A DNA stretch of 47,693 nt from JBIOWF01 sp044868295 (GCA_044868295.1 JBIOWF010000363.1:1-47693); one strand, 5' to 3'. Shown: positions 7,685 to 15,421, counted from the first letter of the stretch. Notes: generated by a model from the sequence alone, not told the origin. Program-made: numbers and translations.

Positions 7685-8001
7685 TGACCAGCTATGTGCG
7701 ATGGCAGGACATTCGGGCGGAGCATGTCGAACGGGCGGGCGGCGAGGATGTCGTTGAAATCGGCAAGGAGGAACTTCTCTCCGAGGTCCGCGGGCACCGA
7801 CTGGCTGAGATTCGGCGAGCCCGTGGTCTCACGCAACAGGAGGTCGCCGGTCGGATGGGGGTGACCAAGGGGCGCGTGTCACAGATCGAGCAGGGAAAGG
7901 TCTCGGGGCACGAAGTTCTGGTGCGCTATGCAGCAGCGCTTGGTGGACGTCTTCACCAGTCGATCTACTTCGACGATGGGGACATCTCGGCTATTGCATA
8001 A
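7681..8001 (+). CDS. XRE-family antitoxin (HigA-like)
   Basis: 106-residue antitoxin and likely autorepressor. A helix-turn-helix of the Cro/C1 type is clear at about residues 46-71 (LTQQEVAGRMGVTKGRVSQ, then IEQGKV), and the tail LGGRLHQSIYFDDGD probably contributes to toxin contact. ATG 7681 overlaps the toxin TGA. The frame is open further upstream to 7591, but that would overlap the toxin by 94 bases and adds no recognisable residues. The short N-terminal part (SYVRWQDIRAEHVERAGG) is as expected for Gp49-linked antitoxins. The likely operator is the palindrome at 7297-7314. Confidence 0.86.
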   Translation: MMTSYVRWQDIRAEHVERAGGEDVVEIGKEELLSEVRGHRLAEIRRARGLTQQEVAGRMGVTKGRVSQIEQGKVSGHEVLVRYAAALGGRLHQSIYFDDGDISAIA

Positions 8002-8152
8002 AGGCGAACAGGACCCGCACTCACATCCGGCAACTTTGAGTGCTCGGCATCACCGTCACCCTGACCCGGGCCGTCTGACCCGCACCGCCCCCGACCAGCC
8101 CCAACCGACGATCACCGGCCGGGGCTCGCCGCCGCCTGCTTGGCTGAGGTCC

Positions 8153-8315
8153 TCATTTTTCGGTCAGCTTTGCCGACAGGGGCAGTTCGCCGCCTGCCTG
8201 AGCGAGGAGGTCCGCCGCCGAGGACTCGGCCACGCGGATCACGCGGGCGTAGACGCGGAGGGGTGATCGACAGGTCGGCGTGCCCGAGCCGCGCCGTGAG
8301 GACGTGAATGGGATG
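8153..8315 (-). pseudogene. tyrosine recombinase (integrase) C-terminal remnant, frameshifted
   Basis: On the minus strand one frame encodes HPIHVLTARLGHADLSIT (8315-8262), the box II His region and following helix of phage-type integrases. The continuation RVYARVIRVAESSAADLLAQ is in another frame (8257 down to about 8198), ending at a stop at 8153-8155. It resembles the catalytic-Tyr helix end of such enzymes. So only the last 50-55 residues survive, split by a frameshift. It is a likely remnant of the element that brought the surrounding debris; no att site or tRNA was found. The flanks 8002-8152 and 8316-8510 show no recognisable gene. Confidence 0.65.
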
Positions 8316-8496
8316 CGCGCCGGTCCGTCGGTTGCCCGCGCTGCGGCTCTTCGGCCTGTCGCGGCCAGCGAGGCAGCGCACTCAGGGGATACACGACTCC
8401 ATCGAGACAGCAGTATTCGAGCACCACTGTGGCTCTCGCGACCGTATCGGTCTTGATGGTGCGCTATGGCGGATGACATGATCGGGTGCCGTGACC

Positions 8497-8502
8497 AGGA
8501 GG
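8497..8502 (+). promoter_or_regulatory. ribosome binding site that sets a TTG start
   Basis: AGGAGG at 8497-8502 is followed after 8 bases by TTG (8511), the likely start of the hydrolase-fold gene. The upstream in-frame ATGs at 8466 and 8478 lack such a site. Confidence 0.65.
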
Positions 8503-8510
8503 ACCGTCAG

Positions 8511-9293
8511 TTGATCAGCTTTGTAACCGTCGATGCCGCCGCGCGCGAGCGGCCGTGGCTGACGCTCGTGCACGGCTTTTCGCACAACCACAGCTATTTC
8601 GACCTCGCGGTCCCTCACCTCCGGGAACACTTCCGGCTGCTGCTGGTCGACCTGCGCGGGCACGGTGACTCCGCAGATCTCCCGGGGCCGTACGGGATCG
8701 AGGAGTACGCCGACGACGTCGAAAACGTCCTTCACCAGCAGGGCATCGGCCGGACCCGCTACTGGGGGACGCACACCGGGGCGGCGGTCGGACTGACGCT
8801 GGCGACCCGTCGACCGGCCCTGTTCACGTCGATGGCGCTGGAGGGGGTCGTACTGCCCGGTGCGCCCATGCCGCGCACCACGCAGCTTCTCGCCACCGCC
8901 GCGGCGACGGCCAGGTCCGAGGGCGTCGCTCGCGCCCGGGACGAGTGGTTCGAGCAGGCCGACTGGTTCGCGTACACGCGCGAGCATCCCGTCGACACCA
9001 ACGCCGAGGGCCACCGGCACCTGCTCGCGGCCTTCTCCGGACGCCCCTGGCTCTCCCCGGCGACGGCACGTCCGGTGACCGTCGTCGAGCCGCACCTGGC
9101 GCGGATGGACCAGGCGGCCCTGCTGTACAACGGGGTTTTCGACCTGCCGGAGTTCCTCCGGACCGCACGCACGGTCGAGGCGGGCATGCCGAACGCGACC
9201 AGGGTCGAGCTTGCGGACACCGGCGGGTTCCCGCTCTGGGAGCGACCGGACGCCGTCGTCCCGCTGGTCACCAGCTTCTTGAAAACAGCCTGA
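8511..9293 (+). CDS. alpha/beta-hydrolase-fold protein lacking the catalytic Ser and His
   Basis: 260-residue protein of the alpha/beta-hydrolase fold. The oxyanion-strand motif LVHGFSHNHSYF (residues 19-30), the second strand LLLVDLRGHGDS and the strand before the nucleophile elbow are all present. The elbow reads GTHTG (86-90), so His88 occupies the position of the nucleophilic Ser in GxSxG. The C-terminal position of the catalytic His (usually GHFP..E.P) reads GGFPLWERP, with Gly239. An acid-loop Asp remains in NGVFDLPEF. It could be a non-hydrolytic member (binding or lyase type) or a decaying enzyme in a degraded neighbourhood. The frame is intact. An alternative start is ATG 8466. Confidence 0.8.
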   Translation: MISFVTVDAAARERPWLTLVHGFSHNHSYFDLAVPHLREHFRLLLVDLRGHGDSADLPGPYGIEEYADDVENVLHQQGIGRTRYWGTHTGAAVGLTLATRRPALFTSMALEGVVLPGAPMPRTTQLLATAAATARSEGVARARDEWFEQADWFAYTREHPVDTNAEGHRHLLAAFSGRPWLSPATARPVTVVEPHLARMDQAALLYNGVFDLPEFLRTARTVEAGMPNATRVELADTGGFPLWERPDAVVPLVTSFLKTA

Positions 9294-9477
9294 AGGCAGC
9301 GTGGCGATCATAAGGTCGCCCGGCAGCCGCAGGTCCATGCCTCCTCATCGGCTCCGCCCCGCGTCATGCCGATGGGGTCGCTCTCGGCGGGATCTTCGCA
9401 ATGACGACTACATGGAGAACGGGCAGGACAGCCGGCGGGTCAAGACCGACGCGCTCCGTCCGAAGCCGGCCGCTTCG

Positions 9478-9642
9478 GTCGCCGACATCCGTGCCCGCTC
9501 ACCGCAGGCGAAGATCTTCGTTGTCGGCTACGGGACCTACGCCCTGCCCGGCGGCTGCTACCCGCGGGTGCCGATCATCAAGAAGGACGCCGACTACATC
9601 CGCGCCACCTTGCAGTACTCGAATCGGGCGAGGAACCGGTGA
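9478..9642 (+). pseudogene. SGNH/GDSL-hydrolase internal fragment
   Basis: The stretch VADIRARSPQAKIFVVGYGTY continuing ALPGGCYPRVPII and DADYIRATL resembles the middle of secreted actinobacterial SGNH esterases, where a helix RxRxPxAKVxVVGYP is followed by a Cys-containing loop and a D..YL....L helix. The N-terminal GDSL block, the GxND block and the C-terminal DxxH block are all absent, and the frame stops at 9642 after unrelated residues. It covers about 46 of the usual 250-300 residues. It is a deletion remnant at the right edge of the decayed island. Confidence 0.6.
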
Positions 9643-9660
9643 GCGATCGGCAGGCGCGTG

Positions 9661-10767
9661 TTACGGGACGATGAGCGCCTTGACCACCCGCTGTGCCGTG
9701 ACATCTTCCAGAGCGTCCTGCGCCTGCGCCAGGGGGTACTCCTTGCTGATGAGCTCCTGCCAGGGGAACTGCTCCGCGTAACGTGCCATCACGCGGACCG
9801 ACCGGTAGACGTGACCCGCATCGCTGCCCCAGCACCCGCGAACGTCGAGATGCTTCTGGTTCAGATCCAGATGCGGGTTGAACGTGGTGGCTCCGGCGTT
9901 GGTGTACTGCCCGACGACGATGTAGCGGCCCGCGTCACGGGTGAGCCGCATTCCTTCGGGGACCGCGTCGGGCACGCCGGTCGCCTCGATGGTGACGTCG
10001 GCGCCCCGCCCGCGGGTCGCCTGCCTGACAGCCTCGACGCGCTCCTCGGGCGTGGTCGAGGAAATGTCGATGACCTGGTCCACTCCGAATCGCATCGCCG
10101 CCTGGAGGCGTACCTGCGGCCCTCCGATCAGGATGACCGAGCCGGCTCCCCGCAGTTGCGCCAGAACGGCGGCGCTCAAGCCGACCGGCCCGGCGCCCTG
10201 GACGACGACCGTGTCTCCGAACGCGATCTCGCCCAGCGTCGCGGCGTGCAGGGCTGTGGGCATGCCGCAGCCGGCGGCGAGGAACGAGCGCCAATTCAGC
10301 TCGGAGGGAAGAGGGATCATGTGCACACCCGGCCGAAGGTAGATGTACTCGGCCCATCCACCCAGCAGGCCGTGGTCGGCTGACAACGTCACCCCGTACA
10401 CCCTGCGTGAGGGGCACCGGGTCGACGCGTGGCCGACCGTGCAGTGCCAGCATCGCCCGCATGTGCCGTACACGTCGAGGAAGGTGATTATTTGGCCTTC
10501 CTCCAGCGGTCTGCCGGACACATCGCGTACGGCACCCGCCGAGGAACTCGCGGGGCCGATGGCGGCCACCTCGCCGACGCTGACATGGCCGGGAATGATC
10601 GGATAGGGGACACCCGCGAGCTGGCCTTTCCACAGATGGGTGTCGGTGCCGCAGACCTCGCTGCCGAGTGTCTTCAGCAGAACGGCACCGGGCTCCAGCT
10701 CCGGGCGGCTGAACGTGCGGAGCTCCAGCGGTCGGCCTGGGCCTGTCATCACTACAGCCGATATCAA
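9661..10767 (-). CDS. zinc-type medium-chain alcohol dehydrogenase/reductase
   Basis: 368-residue NAD(P)-dependent MDR-family dehydrogenase. The structural zinc site has four cysteines in CGRCWHCTVGHASTRC. The catalytic-zinc Cys lies in SEVCGTDTHLW, and the Rossmann motif is VVVQGAGPVGLSAAV. The catalytic GHE motif reads PGHVSVGEV, so the usual Glu after His is Val. A TTG start at 10767 is chosen because AGGAGGT lies 6 bases upstream; the longer frame from ATG 10803 would contain that site inside the gene. The gene is divergent from rtcB, with nothing nearby naming a substrate. Threonine or sorbitol dehydrogenase-like and crotonyl-CoA-type roles cannot be separated. Confidence 0.86.
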   Translation of the reverse strand: MISAVVMTGPGRPLELRTFSRPELEPGAVLLKTLGSEVCGTDTHLWKGQLAGVPYPIIPGHVSVGEVAAIGPASSSAGAVRDVSGRPLEEGQIITFLDVYGTCGRCWHCTVGHASTRCPSRRVYGVTLSADHGLLGGWAEYIYLRPGVHMIPLPSELNWRSFLAAGCGMPTALHAATLGEIAFGDTVVVQGAGPVGLSAAVLAQLRGAGSVILIGGPQVRLQAAMRFGVDQVIDISSTTPEERVEAVRQATRGRGADVTIEATGVPDAVPEGMRLTRDAGRYIVVGQYTNAGATTFNPHLDLNQKHLDVRGCWGSDAGHVYRSVRVMARYAEQFPWQELISKEYPLAQAQDALEDVTAQRVVKALIVP

Positions 10768-10773
10768 GGTGGC

Positions 10774-10780
10774 ACCTCCT
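10774..10780 (-). promoter_or_regulatory. ribosome binding site that sets the TTG start of the dehydrogenase
   Basis: Minus-strand AGGAGGT (10780-10774) is separated by GCCACC from the TTG at 10767-10765. This is a textbook site and spacing and decides against the ATG at 10803. Confidence 0.75.
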
Positions 10781-10912
10781 GTTGTCATGGAGAAGCCTGC
10801 CATGTGCCGACAGGTAATTCGGTTGCTCGGCCAAGGGGCATTCTGGCTTTATAGGGGCGTGTTGATCGCGGCAGGGCCCGCCGTGGGGTTGGTGGACAGA
10901 GGGGAGGCGACG

Positions 10913-12136
10913 ATGACGTACAGCAAGGTGGTCGGGGCTCGGGCGCCGATCAGGATGTGGGCGGACCCGGAGACCGTAGAGGATCAGGCGATGCAGCAGC
11001 TGCGCAACGTCGCCGACCTGCCGTGGACCCATGGTGTGGCGGTCATGCCTGACGTGCACTACGGGATGGGCGCGACCGTCGGCTCGGTCATCGCGATGCG
11101 GGACGCTGTCTCGCCGGCCGCCGTGGGGGTGGACATCGGGTGCGGGATGAGCGCGGTCAAGACGTCCCTCAAGGTGGAGGATCTGCCGGACAACCTGCCG
11201 TATCTGCGGTCACGGCTGGAGCAGGCGGTGCCGGTGGGCTTCGGGAAGCACAAGACACCGGTTGATCCGTCGAAGGTGTTCGGGCTGGCGCAGTCGGGCT
11301 GGACGGAGTTCTGGCAGGACTTCGGGTCGCTGGCCCCTTCGGTGCGCAATCTCAGGGCGCGGGCCGAGGTCCAGATGGGGACGCTGGGGTCGGGCAATCA
11401 TTTCCTGGAGGTCTGCTCCGACGATGACGGCGCGGTGTGGGTGGCGCTGCACTCGGGGTCGCGCAACATCGGCAAGGAGCTGGCGGAGTTCCACATCGAG
11501 CAGGCGCGCGGGCTGCCGCACAACGCGGGGCTGCCGGACCGGGATCTGGCGGTGTTCATCCAGGGCACCAAGAAGATGGACGCCTACCGCTCCGACCTGT
11601 TCTGGGCGCAGGAATACGCCCGGCGCAACCGCGCGGTCATGCTCGCGCTGGTCTGCAACGTGCTGCGCAAGCATTTCGGGGGTTCCGCAGGTCGTCCCCC
11701 GGGCGGGCACAGCAAGCAGATCCGGTTCGAGGAGCCGATCTCCTGCCACCACAATTACGTGGCCGAGGAGACCTATGACGGCGTCGATCTGCTGGTGACC
11801 AGGAAGGGCGCGATCCGGGCCGAGGAGGGCGATCTTGGGATCATCCCGGGTTCGATGGCGACCGGCACGTACATCGTGCGCGGGCTCGGCAACTCCAAGG
11901 CCTTCAACTCGGCCTCGCACGGCGCGGGCCGGAAGATGAGCCGGACGAAGGCGAAGAAGACCTTCAACCTGGAGGATCTGGCCAGCCAGACCAGCGGCGT
12001 GGAGTGCCGGAAGGACGCGGGAGTGCTCGACGAGATTCCTGGCGCGTACAAGGACATCGAGTCGGTCATGGCCGCGCAGACCGACCTGGTCGAGGTGGTC
12101 GCTCATCTTCGTCAGATCATCTGCATCAAGGGTTGA
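10913..12136 (+). CDS. rtcB: RNA-splicing ligase RtcB
   Basis: 407-residue Mn/GTP-dependent RNA ligase that joins 2',3'-cyclic phosphate (or 3'-phosphate) ends to 5'-OH ends in RNA repair. The metal and guanylate ligands are in place: Cys77 in VGVDIGCGM, GSGNHF (His163), HSGSRNIG (His180), SCHHNYVAEE (His280) and the guanylylated His336 in SASHGAGRKMSR. The protein ends in IICIKG, with the terminal Lys-Gly typical of the family. GGGGAGG lies 5 bases before ATG 10913, which rejects longer upstream frames. It stands alone, without rtcA or an RNA-repair operon. A fragment of a paralogue lies at 7107-7211. Confidence 0.95.
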   Translation: MTYSKVVGARAPIRMWADPETVEDQAMQQLRNVADLPWTHGVAVMPDVHYGMGATVGSVIAMRDAVSPAAVGVDIGCGMSAVKTSLKVEDLPDNLPYLRSRLEQAVPVGFGKHKTPVDPSKVFGLAQSGWTEFWQDFGSLAPSVRNLRARAEVQMGTLGSGNHFLEVCSDDDGAVWVALHSGSRNIGKELAEFHIEQARGLPHNAGLPDRDLAVFIQGTKKMDAYRSDLFWAQEYARRNRAVMLALVCNVLRKHFGGSAGRPPGGHSKQIRFEEPISCHHNYVAEETYDGVDLLVTRKGAIRAEEGDLGIIPGSMATGTYIVRGLGNSKAFNSASHGAGRKMSRTKAKKTFNLEDLASQTSGVECRKDAGVLDEIPGAYKDIESVMAAQTDLVEVVAHLRQIICIKG

Positions 12137-12141
12137 CCCGG

Positions 12142-12170
12142 ATGTGGTGGTTCTATCGGAATCACCACAT
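12142..12170 (+). terminator. rtcB terminator hairpin
   Basis: ATGTGGTGGTTC (12142-12153) pairs with GAATCACCACAT (12159-12170) over 12 bp with one G-U and a 5-base loop, starting 6 bases after the rtcB stop. There is no U-run, as is common in actinomycetes. Confidence 0.7.
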
Positions 12171-12181
12171 TCGGTGGCCTG

Positions 12182-12212
12182 TTGTCACAAGGGAGCTGGC
12201 AAGCCGTAGGCT
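12182..12212 (+). promoter_or_regulatory. possible moaA promoter
   Basis: TTGTCA (12182-12187) and TAGGCT (12207-12212) are separated by 19 bases, 31 bases before the GTG start. The match is moderate and the spacer is slightly long. No molybdenum-cofactor riboswitch could be recognised in this short leader. Confidence 0.4.
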
Positions 12213-12242
12213 TGAGTCTTCTCTCGCTATGGAGGCCCCCCT

Positions 12243-13232
12243 GTGCTGGTTGACTCTTTCGGCCGGGTCGCGACCGATCTGCGGGTCTCGCTGACAGATC
12301 GGTGCAACCTGCGGTGCACCTATTGCATGCCGCCGGAGGGCCTCGAATGGCTGCCGAAGCCGGAGCTGCTCACCGCCGAGGAGATCGTCCGCCTTGTGAG
12401 GATCGGGGTGGAGCGGCTCGGCATCACCGAGGTGCGCTACACGGGTGGCGAGCCGCTGCTCCGCAGGGAACTGGTGGAGATCGTCGCCGCGACGACGGGG
12501 CTGCGTCCGCGCCCGCAGGTGTCGCTGACGACCAACGGCATCGGGCTTTCCCGGCTGGCGGCCCCGCTCGCCGCCGCCGGGCTCGACCGCGTCAACGTTT
12601 CGCTCGACACGCTCGACCGTGACGTGTTCGTACGGCTGGCGCACCGGGACAGGCTCCAGGACGTCCTCGACGGGCTGGCGGGGGCGGACGAGGCCGGGCT
12701 GGCGCCGATCAAGGTGAACACCGTCCTCATGCGGGGGATCAACGACCACGACGCGGTGCCGCTGCTCACCTACTGCCTGGGGCGCGGCTACGAGCTCCGG
12801 TTCATCGAGCAGATGCCTCTCGACCCCCAGCACGGCTGGCGCCGCGAGAACATGGTCACCGCCGACGAGATCCTCGGCATTCTCAAGGAGTCCTACGACC
12901 TGACCGAGGACGACCCGCGCGAGCGGGGCAGCGCCCCGGCGGAGCTGTTCCTCGTCAACGGCGGGCCGCAGCGGGTCGGCGTGATCGGTTCGGTGACCAG
13001 GCCTTTCTGCGGCGCCTGCGACCGAGTGCGGCTGACCGCCGACGGCCAGATCCGCAACTGCCTGTTCGCGACCGAGGAGTCCGATCTCCGTACGGCCCTG
13101 CGTTCGGGGGCTTCCGACGACGACATCGCGGCGCGGTGGGTCGCGGCGGTCCGCGGCAAGAAGGCCGGCCACGGCATCGACGATCCGGCCTTCCTCCAGC
13201 CGGCCCGTCCCATGTCCGCCATCGGCGGCTAG
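12243..13232 (+). CDS. moaA: GTP 3',8-cyclase MoaA
   Basis: 329-residue radical-SAM enzyme that, before MoaC acts, converts GTP to 3',8-cyclo-7,8-dihydro-GTP, the first step of molybdenum cofactor synthesis. The N-terminal 4Fe-4S cluster motif is CNLRCTYC (Cys21, 25, 28). The second cluster is bound by Cys256, Cys259 and Cys273 in PFCGACDRVRL and RNCLF. The C-terminal double glycine (SAIGG) needed for activity is present. The GTG start is preceded by GGAGG at 12231-12235. The stop is directly abutted by the mobA ATG, so the two are co-transcribed and probably coupled. Confidence 0.96.
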   Translation: MLVDSFGRVATDLRVSLTDRCNLRCTYCMPPEGLEWLPKPELLTAEEIVRLVRIGVERLGITEVRYTGGEPLLRRELVEIVAATTGLRPRPQVSLTTNGIGLSRLAAPLAAAGLDRVNVSLDTLDRDVFVRLAHRDRLQDVLDGLAGADEAGLAPIKVNTVLMRGINDHDAVPLLTYCLGRGYELRFIEQMPLDPQHGWRRENMVTADEILGILKESYDLTEDDPRERGSAPAELFLVNGGPQRVGVIGSVTRPFCGACDRVRLTADGQIRNCLFATEESDLRTALRSGASDDDIAARWVAAVRGKKAGHGIDDPAFLQPARPMSAIGG

Positions 13233-13826
13233 ATGGTGCTCGGGCCTGCCGTGCCGTACGACGCGGTCATCCTGGCCGGTGGGCGCGCGTCGCGGCTGGG
13301 CGGCCTGGACAAGCCCGGGGAACTGGTCGGCGGGCGGCCGTTGATCGAGCGGGTCGAGGGCGCCGTGCCGCAGGCGCGGCGACTGATCGTGGTGGGTCCC
13401 CGTCGAGCGGCCGCGGGCAGGCCGGATGGCGTCTTCGTCATGGAGGATCCTCCCGGCGCGGGCCCCGTGGTGGCCCTGCGCGCCGGGCTTCCCCTCGCCG
13501 TCGCCGGATGGGTGGCGCTGCTGGCGGCGGACCTGCCGTTCCTCGCCGCCGCCCACGTGTCGGCGCTGTTCGAAGCGGCAGGGGACGGTGGGGCGGCGGG
13601 AGCCGTACTGGTCGATGACGGCGGCAGGGAGCAGTGGCTGACCGGCGTGTGGCGGACCGCGGCGTTGCGGGACGCGCTGGCCGGTTATTCGGGCCGCTCG
13701 CTGTACGGGCTGCTCGGCCCGCTGAGCCCGGCGCGGCTCTACCTGCCTCCGGACGAGGATGGGTGCGCCCCCTGGTTCGATTGCGACACCATGGATGATC
13801 TCGGCACGGCGCGGAAGCGCGCCTGA
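13233..13826 (+). CDS. mobA: molybdenum cofactor guanylyltransferase MobA
   Basis: 197-residue nucleotidyltransferase that links GMP to molybdopterin to make the guanine dinucleotide cofactor. The N-terminal signature reads VILAGGRASRLGGLDKP (residues 12-28), with the Arg and Lys of LAGGxxxRxGxxK. A Mg-binding aspartate is in LLAADLPFL. The C-terminal WFDCDTMDDL matches the family's D.DTP..L end. ATG follows the moaA TAG without a gap. It is followed after 118 bases by a DUF6457 gene, an arrangement common in actinomycetes. The gap shows no clear hairpin, so the three genes are probably one operon ending at the 14246 hairpin. Confidence 0.92.
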   Translation: MVLGPAVPYDAVILAGGRASRLGGLDKPGELVGGRPLIERVEGAVPQARRLIVVGPRRAAAGRPDGVFVMEDPPGAGPVVALRAGLPLAVAGWVALLAADLPFLAAAHVSALFEAAGDGGAAGAVLVDDGGREQWLTGVWRTAALRDALAGYSGRSLYGLLGPLSPARLYLPPDEDGCAPWFDCDTMDDLGTARKRA

Positions 13827-13944
13827 GCCGAGCGGAGGAGCACGCGAGCCCGGACCGAGCCCGGCATACCGGGACGTGGCCGCGGCGAGCCGAGGAAGAC
13901 GCAAGGCCGCAGGGCCTGAGGCGAATCATGAGCGAGGAGTGCGC

Positions 13945-14202
13945 ATGAACGTGCTGGAGCAGTGGACCACGCTGGTCTGCCGCGAGTTGGGCATCGACCC
14001 CGCACGGGTCGACCGGGACGAGGTGCTCGACCTCACCCGGGACGTGGCCCACGGTGTCGCGCGACCCGCGGCGCCGCTGACGGTCTACCTGCTCGGTCTC
14101 GCCCAAGGGGCGGGCACGGCGCCGCCGGACGCGGTGGAGAGGTTGTCGAGACTTGCTCAGAACTGGGGGGAAGCCACGACGGAGACCTTGAAGGATTCGT
14201 GA
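13945..14202 (+). CDS. DUF6457 protein, molybdopterin-associated
   Basis: 85-residue helical protein beginning MNVLEQWTTLVCRELGID, with a LTVYLLGLAQG segment that matches DUF6457 proteins encoded beside, or fused to, MobA in actinomycetes. Biochemical role is unknown; location points to molybdenum cofactor maturation. ATG 13945 is supported by GAGGAG 5 bases upstream, and the 62 residues of open frame before it have no family match. A strong hairpin 43 bases after the stop closes the operon. Confidence 0.8.
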   Translation: MNVLEQWTTLVCRELGIDPARVDRDEVLDLTRDVAHGVARPAAPLTVYLLGLAQGAGTAPPDAVERLSRLAQNWGEATTETLKDS

Positions 14203-14245
14203 CCTGCGACGAAAGCACCTGAAAACGGAAGCGCCTGGAAATAGG

Positions 14246-14286
14246 GCGACGCCGGGTGGTTACGGGGGCAAACCACCCGGCGTCGC
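14246..14286. terminator. terminator of the moaA-mobA operon
   Basis: GCGACGCCGGGTGGTT (14246-14261) pairs perfectly with AACCACCCGGCGTCGC (14271-14286) around a 9-base loop. It lies between convergent genes, so it may serve both strands. Confidence 0.9.
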
Positions 14287-14293
14287 TTCATCG

Positions 14294-14341
14294 GCGCTCC
14301 GACGGGGGCCCGGAACGCCGGCACCAGCGCTCCGACGGGGG
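14294..14341. repeat. 15-base direct repeat
   Basis: GCGCTCCGACGGGGG occurs at 14294-14308 and again at 14327-14341 in the convergent intergenic region. Only two copies are present and no function is suggested. Confidence 0.6.
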
Positions 14342-14398
14342 ACCAGAGCGCTTGGCTAAACTGTACACCTACTACCCATGGTGTGCGTCAAGACTTAG

Positions 14399-14722
14399 TC
14401 ACGACCCGATCTCGCGTCGATGCCGTGGTATCTCGTTTTGGTTAGCTTCCGCTATGTCCAGGGGCGATGGCAGGCCCTTGGCTCGTTCATTGGCCCCGAT
14501 CACGGCAAGGTACGGCAAAAGCACGGCGCCCGCGACGAGGAGGGCCTTGACGGGCCAGGGTGCGGGTACGGCGACGGCCAGGATGAGGCAGACGAGGCGG
14601 ATGCTCATCTTGATCACATAGCCGATCTCGCGGCGCCGGATATCGGCCGACAGGGACGGCTGTGCGTCCGTCACCTGATGGACGACTTTCCGCCTGGGAC
14701 GCCAAACCCTCACAAACTTCAC
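14399..14722 (-). CDS. DUF3099 membrane protein
   Basis: 107-residue small membrane protein. A basic N-terminus carries TDAQPSLSADIRRREIGYVIKM, followed by two hydrophobic segments at about residues 41-57 and 59-75. This is the layout of DUF3099 proteins of actinomycetes, whose function is unknown. It converges on the molybdopterin operon and is divergent from dodecin, with 74 bases between the starts. The start is taken as ATG 14722; the DUF3099 core begins nearer residue 20, so a slightly later start is possible. Confidence 0.8.
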   Translation of the reverse strand: MKFVRVWRPRRKVVHQVTDAQPSLSADIRRREIGYVIKMSIRLVCLILAVAVPAPWPVKALLVAGAVLLPYLAVIGANERAKGLPSPLDIAEANQNEIPRHRREIGS

Positions 14723-14796
14723 GCTAGCCCCCCGGCTTCAGGCGCGCGAAAGCGCGGTGGCGATACGATCATGCCTCCAGGAACAAGGAGGACGTC

Positions 14797-15009
14797 ATGT
14801 CGGATCGAACCTATCGGGTGACCGAAATAGTCGGGACTTCGGGGGAGAGCGTCGACCAGGCCATCCGCAACGGCGTACGGCGTGCCGGCCAGACGCTGCG
14901 GCACCTGGACTGGTTCGAGGTGATCGAGGTCCGCGGGCACATCGAGGACGGCGAGGTGGCCCACTTCCAGGTCACCATGAAGGTCGGCTTCCGCCTCGAG
15001 GACGCCTGA
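14797..15009 (+). CDS. dodecin flavin-binding protein
   Basis: 70-residue dodecin, a dodecameric flavin-storage and buffering protein. The beta-alpha-beta-beta fold is recognisable: TYRVTEIVGTSGESVDQAI, then the helix and strand WFEVIEVRGHIEDGEVAHFQ, then VTMKVGFRLEDA. The Trp in LDWFEVIEVRGH is the flavin-stacking Trp. AACAAGGAGG lies 7 bases before ATG 14797, a strong ribosome site. It is divergent from the DUF3099 gene. It may be co-transcribed with the small protein 117 bases downstream. Confidence 0.93.
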   Translation: MSDRTYRVTEIVGTSGESVDQAIRNGVRRAGQTLRHLDWFEVIEVRGHIEDGEVAHFQVTMKVGFRLEDA

Positions 15010-15126
15010 CATCCGTCCCGCCGGACGCTCGCTGTGCCTGACGCTCCGCCCGCCGGCTGCCGGCCCAACGGCAGGAGACAGCGAACGGCAGCGTGAGCGC
15101 CAGATCGTGAACGCGAGGAGAGAAGC

Positions 15127-15417
15127 ATGGTGCTCGGCGATTTCGCGGGGATCTACCAGGGAGCCGGGCTGGTGCCGGAGGACATCGAGGCCCGATTATC
15201 CGAGCTGATACAGCGGGCGGACGCCCGTGACCTGCCCGACGACGTGCGGAACGACGTCGAGGCCGTGGTCGCGGAGATCGAGGAGGGCCGGGGCCGCTCC
15301 CGGGAGGTGAGCACCCGATTGGCCCGGATCCGGCGGGCCACCGAGAGCGCCTCCCCGTGGGCCACGGTCGGCGCGGCGGCGGCCGGGCTGGCCACTGCCC
15401 TCGGCTTGGACGGCTGA
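15127..15417 (+). CDS. hypothetical small helical protein
   Basis: 96 residues, not assigned to a family. It is mostly helical and charged, with RLSELIQRADARDLPDDVRN and VEAVVAEIEEGRGRSREVST, and ends in a short hydrophobic Ala/Gly segment (WATVGAAAAGLATALGL) that could be a membrane tail or a glycine-zipper-like helix. GAGGAGAG lies 5 bases before the ATG, so translation is well supported. It follows dodecin on the same strand and is closed by a clear hairpin. Function is unknown. Confidence 0.7.
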   Translation: MVLGDFAGIYQGAGLVPEDIEARLSELIQRADARDLPDDVRNDVEAVVAEIEEGRGRSREVSTRLARIRRATESASPWATVGAAAAGLATALGLDG

Positions 15418-15421
15418 GCCC

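Noticed and set aside
6626..9660. Intact prophage or integrative element
   Set aside because: There is only a frameshifted integrase tail and a TA pair; no structural, replication or transfer genes and no att repeats were seen.
12137..12242. Molybdenum cofactor riboswitch before moaA
   Set aside because: The only strong fold is the rtcB terminator hairpin at 12142-12170, leaving about 70 bases, too short for the known aptamer.
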